64,000 nt of DNA from Pseudacidovorax sp. Its GTDB lineage: Bacteria; Pseudomonadota; Gammaproteobacteria; Burkholderiales; Burkholderiaceae_C. A program made the position numbers and the translations under genes. The stretch is taken from the NCBI RefSeq assembly GCF_017991995.1, contig NZ_JAGOPN010000007.1, positions 1-64,000 on the forward strand. Direction: 5' to 3'. Of this stretch, positions 25,886 to 32,770 are shown piece after piece; the first letter of the stretch is position 1; each line of letters opens with the position of its first letter. Below the pieces are notes generated by a model, which saw nothing but the letters and a program-made list of their open reading frames with translations, had not been told where the DNA came from and did no database searches.

Positions 25886-26872
25886 ATGCAACATCGTCGT
25901 CAATTCCTCCACACCCTCGGCGGCGCGGCCGCCCTGGGCGCCCTGTCGCCCCTGTCGGCCTTCGCCCAGGCCATCGAGCAGGTCAAGATCATGTACGGCT
26001 TCCCCGCCGGCAGCGCCGGCGACACCGTCGCCCGCCGCGTGGCCGAGAAGATCGCCGGCACCGCCTATGCCAAGGGCGCCTACGTCGAGAACAAGCCGGG
26101 CGCCGGCGGCCGCATCGCGGTCGAGACGCTGAAGAACTCGCCGCCGGACGGCTCGGTGCTCACGCTGGCGCCGGTGTCGGCCCTGTCGGTGTACCCGTAC
26201 ATCTATCCCAAGCTGGCCTACAAGCCGGAGGACGTCACGCCCGTCTCCATCGGCGCCATCATGTTCCACGGCCTGGCCGTGGGCCCGGCGGTGCCGGCCG
26301 AGGTGAAGACGCTGAAGGACTTCCTGGCCTGGGCCAAGGCCAACCCCGGCCAGGCCAGCTACGGCTCGCCGGGCGCAGGCTCCATGCCGCACCTGCTGGG
26401 CGCGCTGCTGGGCATGCGCTCGGGCGTGGAGCTGAAGCATGTGCCCTACCGCGGCACCGTGCCCAGCATCACCGACCTGGTGGGCGGCCAGATCGCCGCC
26501 GCCATGAACCCCAGCGGCGACTACCTCCAGTACATGAAGAACGGCCGCGTGCGCGTCCTGGCCACCTCCGGCAAGAAGCGCTCGCCCTACCTGCCCGATG
26601 TGCCCACCTTCACCGAACTGGGCTACCCGGACGTGACCTCGGAAGAGTGGTTCGGCTTCTACGCGCCGGCCAAGACGCCGGCCGCCACGCTGGCCTCGGC
26701 CAATGCGGCGATCAACGCAGCACTGAAGGACAAGTCGGTGATCGACTCGCTGGCGCTGGTGGGGCTGGTGGCCCACGGCACCACGGCGCAGGACATGGCA
26801 GCCGACCAGAAGGCGGAATACGAGCGCTGGGGGCCCCTGGTCAAGCAGATCGGCTTTACGGCAGAGTCCTGA
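25886..26872 (+). CDS. TTT (Bug) family periplasmic substrate-binding protein
   Basis: 328 residues, with an N-terminal signal carrying RRQFLHTLGGAAALGALSP (twin-Arg-like) to AFAQA. Bug-family landmarks: VENKPGAGGRIAVE near residue 75 and YGSPGAGSMPHLLGALL. It binds a carboxylate ligand in the periplasm. No TctA/TctB membrane genes are in the window, so it is one of the many orphan TTT receptors of Burkholderiales. Lying between two esterase genes, it may capture the released aromatic acid; that ligand is inferred only. Confidence 0.9.
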   Translation: MQHRRQFLHTLGGAAALGALSPLSAFAQAIEQVKIMYGFPAGSAGDTVARRVAEKIAGTAYAKGAYVENKPGAGGRIAVETLKNSPPDGSVLTLAPVSALSVYPYIYPKLAYKPEDVTPVSIGAIMFHGLAVGPAVPAEVKTLKDFLAWAKANPGQASYGSPGAGSMPHLLGALLGMRSGVELKHVPYRGTVPSITDLVGGQIAAAMNPSGDYLQYMKNGRVRVLATSGKKRSPYLPDVPTFTELGYPDVTSEEWFGFYAPAKTPAATLASANAAINAALKDKSVIDSLALVGLVAHGTTAQDMAADQKAEYERWGPLVKQIGFTAES

Positions 26873-26891
26873 TCACCCCAGGCTGACCGAT

Positions 26892-26924
26892 CGCGAAGCC
26901 GGCTCTTACGATGCCGGCTTCGCG
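26892..26924. terminator. Terminator hairpin after the TTT gene
   Basis: Perfect 12-bp stem CGCGAAGCCGGC / GCCGGCTTCGCG with a nine-base loop, 20 bases after the TTT stop. Only a weak T-run (TTT) follows. Confidence 0.7.
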
Positions 26925-26944
26925 CCGTTTGCGAGACCCCGACC

Positions 26945-28639
26945 ATGAACACCTTCCGCCTTGCCGCCATCGGCGGCGCCATCTCCCTGCTCAGTGCCTG
27001 CGGCTCGCGGCCGCCCGAAGCGGCCACGGCCATGAAGGCGGCGCGCCCCGGCGAACTGCACACCTGCGAACGCCTCGAAGCCGCGCCCGGCGTGGTGTTC
27101 ACCGCGGTGCGCAGCGTGCCGGCCGGACCGGTGGCGGTGCGCGGCGGCAGCGAGCAGGCGCCGGCGCATTGCCTGGTGCAGGGCCGCATGGCCGAGCGCA
27201 CCAGCACGGTGGACGGCCAGCGCTACGCCATCGGCTTCGAGCTGCGGCTGCCGCAGGCCTGGAACGGCCGCTTCCTGTTCCAGGCCAACGGCGGGCTGGA
27301 CGGCGTGGTCGTGCCGGCGCTGGGCGGCATCGGCGGCGGCGGGCCGCGCACCAACGCGCTGTCGATGGGCTTCGCGGTGGTCAGCAGCGACGCCGGCCAT
27401 CCGGCGCCCAATCCGCGCTTCGGCCTCGATCCGCAGGCGCGGCGCGACTACGGCTACAGCGCCGTGGCCCAGCTCACGCCCGTGGCCAAGCAACTCGTCG
27501 CACAGGCCTATGGGCGACCGGCCGACCGCTCCTACATCGCGGGCTGCTCCAACGGCGGGCGCCACGCCATGGTGGCGGCCTCGCGCCTGCCGCAGGCCTT
27601 CGACGGCGTACTGGCCGGCAACCCGGGGTTCCACCTGCCGCGCGCGGCCGTCGCGCAGCTGTATGGCGCGCAGCAGTACGCGGCATTGGCTACGGGCAAG
27701 ACGGCGCAGGGCGAGCCGGATCTGCAGACCGCCTTCACGCCTGGGCAGCTGCAGACGCTCTCGCGGGCCGTCCTGGCGCGCTGCGACATGCTCGACGGCC
27801 TGACCGACGGCATCGTCGGCGACCTCAAGTCCTGCCAGGCCCGCTTCAACCTGGGCCGCGACGTGCCCACCTGCACCGCCGGCCGGCAGGACAGCTGCCT
27901 GGATCCGGCCCAGAAGATGGCCCTGGCCCGCGTCTTCGCCGGCGCCCGCGACAGCAATGGCCGCCAGATCTACAGCAGCTTCCCCTTCGACCCCGGCGTC
28001 TCGGGCGCCAACTGGCGCGAATGGAAGCTCGCCAGCCCGGCCACCCGCGACGCCGGTGCCGTGGCCTTCATCTTCAGCACGCCGCCGATGGCCGACCGGC
28101 CACAGGGCTTGGCCTTCGCGCTCGGCTTCGACATGGACCGCGATGCACCCCGCATCGATGCCACGCAGGCCCCGTACGACGAATCGGCCATGGCCTTCAT
28201 GGCGCCGCCCAATGTCGAACGCCTGCAATCGCTGCGGGCCCGGGGCGGCCGGATGATCGTCTATCACGGCACCGGCGATCCGGTGTTCTCGTCCGACGAC
28301 ACGGCCGCGTGGTACGACCGCCTGCAGGCCACGCACGCCGGACGCGCGGGCGAATTCGTGCGCTACTTCCCGGTGCCCGGCATGAACCACTGCAGCGGCG
28401 GCCCCTCGACCGACCAGTTCGACATGCTCACGGCACTGGTGGACTGGGTCGAGGGCGGCCACGCGCCCGAGCAGGTGCTGGCCGAGGCCCGCGGCCCCGG
28501 CTCGCCGCAGCCCAACCCCGAGGTGCCCGCCAGCTGGGCGCCCGACCGCACCCGTCCCCTGTGCCCCTATCCCGCCGTCGCACGATTCCGCGGCGGCGAC
28601 ACCGAACGCGCGACCAGCTTCGCCTGCGTCGCGCCCTGA
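26945..28639 (+). CDS. Tannase/feruloyl esterase family lipoprotein (second copy)
   Basis: 564 residues, lipobox LLSAC near residue 18. Same CS-D-HC layout as the copy at 24046: Cys201-Ser202 in AGCSNGGRHAM, Asp445 in HGTGDPVFSSDD, His482-Cys483 in MNHCSGGPSTDQFDML. The two proteins are clearly paralogous along their length but differ in the N-terminal region; this one lacks the Ala/Pro linker. Probably an ester hydrolase with a different substrate range. Followed by the acyl-CoA dehydrogenase with 17 bases between them. Confidence 0.92.
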   Translation: MNTFRLAAIGGAISLLSACGSRPPEAATAMKAARPGELHTCERLEAAPGVVFTAVRSVPAGPVAVRGGSEQAPAHCLVQGRMAERTSTVDGQRYAIGFELRLPQAWNGRFLFQANGGLDGVVVPALGGIGGGGPRTNALSMGFAVVSSDAGHPAPNPRFGLDPQARRDYGYSAVAQLTPVAKQLVAQAYGRPADRSYIAGCSNGGRHAMVAASRLPQAFDGVLAGNPGFHLPRAAVAQLYGAQQYAALATGKTAQGEPDLQTAFTPGQLQTLSRAVLARCDMLDGLTDGIVGDLKSCQARFNLGRDVPTCTAGRQDSCLDPAQKMALARVFAGARDSNGRQIYSSFPFDPGVSGANWREWKLASPATRDAGAVAFIFSTPPMADRPQGLAFALGFDMDRDAPRIDATQAPYDESAMAFMAPPNVERLQSLRARGGRMIVYHGTGDPVFSSDDTAAWYDRLQATHAGRAGEFVRYFPVPGMNHCSGGPSTDQFDMLTALVDWVEGGHAPEQVLAEARGPGSPQPNPEVPASWAPDRTRPLCPYPAVARFRGGDTERATSFACVAP

Positions 28640-28656
28640 CTTCCTGCCCGTTTGCC

Positions 28657-30354
28657 ATGGATTACGCCCCTCGCCCTGAAGACGTCCGCTTCCTTCTCGA
28701 CTCCGTCCTCGGTGCCTCCCAGCAGCTGTCCCGGCTTGCTCCCTTCGCCGAGGTCGATGCCGACCTGCAGGCCCAGGTGCTGGAGCAGGCAGCCACCTTC
28801 GTCGGCGAGGTGATCGCCCCGCTGCAGCGCGACGGCGACGAGATCGGCTGCCGCCTCGAAGACGGCCAGGTCCGTACGCCGCCCGGCTTCGCCGCCGCCT
28901 ACCAGGCCTTCGTGGAGGGCGGCTGGCCCAGCCTCTCCGCCGCGGCCGAGGACGGCGGCCAGGGCCTGCCCGCCGTGCTGGAGGCCGTGCTCTACGAATG
29001 GCTGGCCGGCGCCAACCACGGCTTCACCATGGCGCCGGGCCTGCTGCATGGCGCCTACGAATGCATCCACCACCATGCCAGCGACGACCTCAAGGCCCGC
29101 TACCTGGGCAAGGTCGCCACCGGCGAATGGCTGGCCACCATGTGCCTGACCGAGGCCCATGCCGGCAGCGACCTGGGCCTGGTGCGCACCCGCGCCGTGC
29201 CGCAGGCCGATGGCAGCGTGCGCGTCTCGGGCACCAAGATCTTCATCTCGGGCGGCGAGCACGACCTCACGCCCAACATCGTCCACCTGGTGCTGTGCCG
29301 CCTGCCCGATGCGCCGGCCGGTCCCAAGGGCCTGTCGCTGGCGCTGGTGCCCAAGGTGCTCGACGACGGCGAGCGCAACGCGTTGCAGTGCGAGCGCATC
29401 GAGGAAAAGATGGGCCTGCACGGCAGCCCCACCTGCGTGATGCGCTTCGACGACGCCACCGGCTGGCTGGTGGGCGAGCCCGGCCGCGGCCTGGCCGCCA
29501 TGTTCGTCATGATGAATGCGGCCCGTCTGCATGTGGCGCTGCAGGGCATCGGCCTGCTCGACGCCGCCTGGCAGAAGGCGAATGCCTATGCGCAGGAGCG
29601 CCGCCAGATGGTGGCCCCGGGCGCCGACCGTGCGGCCGGCCCCAGCCTGATCGCCGAGCATCCCGCGGTGGCGCGCGTGCTCGACGTGCAGCGGGCCTGG
29701 ATCGACGGCGGCCGGCTCATCGCCTACCGCACCGCCTTGCAGCTCGACGTGGCGCGCCATGCCGAGGATGCCAAGGCGCGCGAAGCGGCGCACAAGTGGT
29801 GCAGCTACATCACGCCCGTGCTCAAGGCGGCGTGCACGCAGCAGGGCTTCGATGGCGCCAGTGCCTGCCTGCAGGTGTTCGGGGGCCACGGCTATGTGCG
29901 CGAATGGGGCATCGAGCAGATCCTGCGCGACGCCCGCGTGACCATGATCTACGAGGGCACCAACGAGATCCAGGCCATCGACCTGCTGGTGCGCAAGGTG
30001 CTGCCCGATGCCGGCGCCGGCTTCGCGGCCACGCTGCTGGCGCTGCGCGACGAACTGGACGCCTCGCGCGACATCGATGCCGACGCCCAGCGCCGCCTGG
30101 CCCAGCTGCGCTACCTGACCACGCAGATCGCCATGGCTGCCCACGCCCAGCCGCGCCTGCCCTACGAGCTGGCCGACGACTATCTGCGGCTGGTGATGGT
30201 GACGCTGCTGGCCTGGGCCTGGGCCCGGATCGAGCAGGCACCCGGCGCCGGCGAGACGCAGGCCCGCGCCGCGGCCGCCTTCCGCCGCTGGGTGCTGCCC
30301 GAGTTCGACATGCGCGCGGCGATCATCAAGAAGGCCTGCGAGCCGCAGAAGTGA
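28657..30354 (+). CDS. Acyl-CoA dehydrogenase with C-terminal extension
   Basis: 565 residues, longer than the 380-residue classical enzymes and matching the subgroup that carries an extra C-terminal helical domain (DmdC-like). Motifs: MCLTEAHAGSDLG (FAD/substrate contact), KIFISGGEHD, QVFGGHGYVREWGIEQILRDARV and the catalytic Glu in MIYEGTNEIQA. It uses FAD to introduce the alpha,beta double bond of an acyl-CoA, here plausibly an arylpropionyl-CoA made from a saturated phenylpropanoid. The context is catabolic; the substrate is inferred. Confidence 0.9.
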   Translation: MDYAPRPEDVRFLLDSVLGASQQLSRLAPFAEVDADLQAQVLEQAATFVGEVIAPLQRDGDEIGCRLEDGQVRTPPGFAAAYQAFVEGGWPSLSAAAEDGGQGLPAVLEAVLYEWLAGANHGFTMAPGLLHGAYECIHHHASDDLKARYLGKVATGEWLATMCLTEAHAGSDLGLVRTRAVPQADGSVRVSGTKIFISGGEHDLTPNIVHLVLCRLPDAPAGPKGLSLALVPKVLDDGERNALQCERIEEKMGLHGSPTCVMRFDDATGWLVGEPGRGLAAMFVMMNAARLHVALQGIGLLDAAWQKANAYAQERRQMVAPGADRAAGPSLIAEHPAVARVLDVQRAWIDGGRLIAYRTALQLDVARHAEDAKAREAAHKWCSYITPVLKAACTQQGFDGASACLQVFGGHGYVREWGIEQILRDARVTMIYEGTNEIQAIDLLVRKVLPDAGAGFAATLLALRDELDASRDIDADAQRRLAQLRYLTTQIAMAAHAQPRLPYELADDYLRLVMVTLLAWAWARIEQAPGAGETQARAAAAFRRWVLPEFDMRAAIIKKACEPQK

Positions 30355-30385
30355 GCGGGCCCTGCCGCTCTAGACTGCGCATGCC

Positions 30386-30868
30386 ATGACCACCTCCAAG
30401 CCCCGCCCGCGCAAGCCCGTCCCGCCCCCGACCACCGCGCCCGAGCCGCTGGACAGCCATGTGCTCGAAAGCCTGGTGGGCTACAACGCGCGCCGCGCCT
30501 ACCTGGTCGTGTATGTCGCCTTCGCCGAGCGGATGGCCGTCTATGGCCTCAAGCCGACGGATTTCTCGGTGCTTTCGCTGCTCGCGCACAACCCGGGCGC
30601 CACCTCGCGCCAGCTGTGCGCGGCGCTGGACATCCAGCCGCCTAACTTCGTGAGCCTGGTCGCGGCCATGGACCGCCGGGGTCTGATCGAACGACGACCC
30701 CATCCGCACGACGGCCGCGCGGTGGGCCTGCACCTCACGCCAGCCGGCCATCAGCTCATGGTCGAGGCGGAAGAGGCCGTGATCCAGCTGGAGAAAGAAG
30801 CCAGCCACAAGCTCACCGACCGCGAGCGCGAGACCTTGATCCGGCTCTTGCAGAAGATTTACCTGTAG
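30386..30868 (+). CDS. MarR family transcriptional regulator
   Basis: 160 residues. Winged helix: LKPTDFSVLSLLAHNPGATSRQLCAALDIQPPNFVSLVAAMDRRGLIER, followed by the wing PHPHDGRAVGLHLT. A Pro-rich N-terminal tail of about 20 residues precedes it. MarR regulators of hydroxycinnamate genes often respond to the CoA thioester. It is the last gene of the catabolic cluster and most likely binds the palindromes at 20322-20351. Confidence 0.9.
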   Translation: MTTSKPRPRKPVPPPTTAPEPLDSHVLESLVGYNARRAYLVVYVAFAERMAVYGLKPTDFSVLSLLAHNPGATSRQLCAALDIQPPNFVSLVAAMDRRGLIERRPHPHDGRAVGLHLTPAGHQLMVEAEEAVIQLEKEASHKLTDRERETLIRLLQKIYL

Positions 30869-30909
30869 CGGCGCCAGCGCGCCGCCCGGCATAGACCTGG
30901 CGTCACCTT

Positions 30910-31042
30910 CCTGATCGAACGGCCGCGGAGCAGGCCATGCCAGTGCACCCGAGGAACTGGCTTTGCCAGGCCTCCGGGTGCGCCCCCCTCCCGAGCCGAA
31001 GGCGACAGAGAGAGGGGGGAGCCGCGTAAGCGGCTTGGGGGG
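30910..31042 (+). repeat. Dispersed ~130-bp intergenic repeat, copy A
   Basis: This sequence, between the convergent marR and SDR genes, is nearly the reverse complement of 48204-48332. Shared segments include GGCCGCGGAGCAGGCCATG, CACCCGAGGAACTGG, GCCAGGCCT, GGGTGCGCC, AGCCGAAGG and GGGGGGAGCCGCG. Differences are scattered single changes and short indels. It starts about 40 bases after the marR stop and ends about 10 bases from the SDR stop. It has no coding role that I can see. Confidence 0.85.
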
Positions 31043-31051
31043 TGCTTCAGT

Positions 31052-31816
31052 TCAGGATTTCCGCACATCCCCCACCGGCTGGGCGCCAAAGTCCGGCCGA
31101 TCCAGCCAGGCCAGCACCTTGCGGGCGGCCGACTCGGGCGAATCCAGTTGCCCGTTGCGGTGCAGGGCCTCGAAGCGGCCGCGATCGGGAAAGAGCGCCG
31201 CGTCGGCGCTGCGCAGCGCGATCTGCATGTCGGTGTCGATCACGCCGGGCGCCAGCGACACGATGCGGGCGCCGCCTTCCTCGGCCTCCTCCAGCGCCAC
31301 GGCGCGCGAGAAATGGTCCATGCCTGCCTTGGCCGCGCAATAGGGCGCCTGGCTGCCCATGGCATTGCGGCCCAGCCCCGAAGAGATGTTGAGCACCTGC
31401 CGCGGCATCGACCAGCCGGCGGTCGCCGACAGGAAGGCGCTGGTCAGCAGCAGCGCCGCCTCCAGGCCCACGCGCAGTGCCGCCGACAGCTCGCCCAGCG
31501 AAGCCCGGGCCAGTGGCGCCGTGCGCCCCACGGTGCCCGCGTTGTTGATCAGCACGGCACGGCCAAGGGCGGAAGGGTCCTGCTCGGCCAGCCAGGCGGC
31601 CAGCCGCTCGGCCACCGGCAGCGGATCGGCCAGGTCGGCCGACCACTGCAGCACCTCGCTGCCCGCGGCGGCTGCTTCGGTCTCCAGCGTGGCATCGGTG
31701 CCGCGGGACAGGCACAGCAGCCGCACGCCGCCGCGCGCGAGCAGCTGGCTGGCCATCGCACGGCCCATGCCGCGCGAGGCGCCCGTCAGGACGATGAGTT
31801 CGTGGACAGAAGCCAT
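31052..31816 (-). CDS. Short-chain dehydrogenase/reductase
   Basis: 254 residues. LTGASRGMGRAMA (NAD(P) binding), INNAGTVG, catalytic Ser in NISSGLGR and YCAAKAGMD. It resembles sepiapterin/benzil reductase-like SDRs (YwfD/benzil reductase), in which a Rossmann domain is followed by RIVSLAPGVIDTDMQ. Substrate unknown. Convergent to the marR gene and separated from it by repeat copy A; 67 bases after the TauE gene start. Confidence 0.85.
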   Translation of the reverse strand: MASVHELIVLTGASRGMGRAMASQLLARGGVRLLCLSRGTDATLETEAAAAGSEVLQWSADLADPLPVAERLAAWLAEQDPSALGRAVLINNAGTVGRTAPLARASLGELSAALRVGLEAALLLTSAFLSATAGWSMPRQVLNISSGLGRNAMGSQAPYCAAKAGMDHFSRAVALEEAEEGGARIVSLAPGVIDTDMQIALRSADAALFPDRGRFEALHRNGQLDSPESAARKVLAWLDRPDFGAQPVGDVRKS

Positions 31817-31883
31817 GGGCGAAAAACTCCTTGCAATGGAAAGTCGAGGATGGGCGAGGCAGGCCAGCGAGCGCGCGCCGCCT

Positions 31884-32654
31884 TCAGAAGAAACCATCCC
31901 ACACCAGCTTGAGGCCGGTGAGGAACATGCCGCCGTAGACGCAGCGGTAGAACCACGTCGGATCGATGCGCCGTGCCACGTGCACGCCCGCCCACACGCC
32001 CAGCGGCGCAAGCGGCATCAGCAGCAGCGAGGTGCTGAAGCTGCGCGCGTCCAGCAGGCCCAGCCAGGCGTAGGGGATCCACTTGGCGAGGTTCACCAGG
32101 AAGAACAGGTAGGCCATCGTGGCCGTGAAGACGATGGGCCGCAGCTTCAGCGGCAGCAGGTAGGCGTTGATGGGCGGCCCGCCCGCATGCGAGATGAAGC
32201 TGGTGAAGCCCGACAGCACGGTGAGCACCCAGCCCGCGGCGCGCGAGGGCGGCGGCGCATCGGGGCGCGGCGGAAACAGCAGCCGCTGCGCCAGGAAGAG
32301 CAGCGTGCACACACCCACGATGCCGGCCACCGTCGCCGCCGACAGCGCATGGAAGAGCAAGGCCCCCAGCACCACGCCTACCAGCGCCGGCGGCACCAGG
32401 AAGGCCAGCAGCCGGCGGTCCAGGTCGCGGCGGAAGGCGGCGATGCCCAGCACGTCCATCACGAACAGCAGCGGCATCAGGATGGCGGCCGCGCGCGGCA
32501 CCGTGATGGCCAGCGACATGAGCGGCACCGCCAGCGAGCCGAAGCCCGCGCCGAAGCCGCTCTTGCTGATGCCCAGCAGCAGCACGGCGGGGACGGCGAC
32601 CAGGTAGAAGGCAGGGTCCGCGATCGGCGGCGCGAAGAACTCGGGGAAGGACAA
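31884..32654 (-). CDS. TauE/SafE family permease
   Basis: 256 residues, about eight membrane helices of the sulfite/sulfonate exporter family: ISKSGFGAGFGSLAVPLMSL near the N-terminus, an internal repeat SGFTSFISHAGGPPINAYLL, then FLVNLAKWIPYAWLGLL. The probable start is TTG at 32654 (giving MSFPEFFAPP), because no ATG or GTG lies near the first helix; this start is weaker than most here. Proteins of this family export sulfur-containing or other organic anions; substrate not readable. Confidence 0.85.
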   Translation of the reverse strand: MSFPEFFAPPIADPAFYLVAVPAVLLLGISKSGFGAGFGSLAVPLMSLAITVPRAAAILMPLLFVMDVLGIAAFRRDLDRRLLAFLVPPALVGVVLGALLFHALSAATVAGIVGVCTLLFLAQRLLFPPRPDAPPPSRAAGWVLTVLSGFTSFISHAGGPPINAYLLPLKLRPIVFTATMAYLFFLVNLAKWIPYAWLGLLDARSFSTSLLLMPLAPLGVWAGVHVARRIDPTWFYRCVYGGMFLTGLKLVWDGFF

Positions 32655-32770
32655 GGCGGGGCGGCCGCGCGGCGGGCCGTGGCAGGAAGAGCGAAGCGGG
32701 CATTGTGCCGAGGGCCGCCCCGGCGTGCAGGACGCGGCGCGGGACGCCGGGCCGGCCCGCGCCCCTGCCT

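Noticed and set aside
26911-28650. An extended plus-strand frame joined to the acyl-CoA dehydrogenase
   Set aside because: The upstream part is the out-of-frame reading of the second tannase-family gene; the dehydrogenase starts at 28657.
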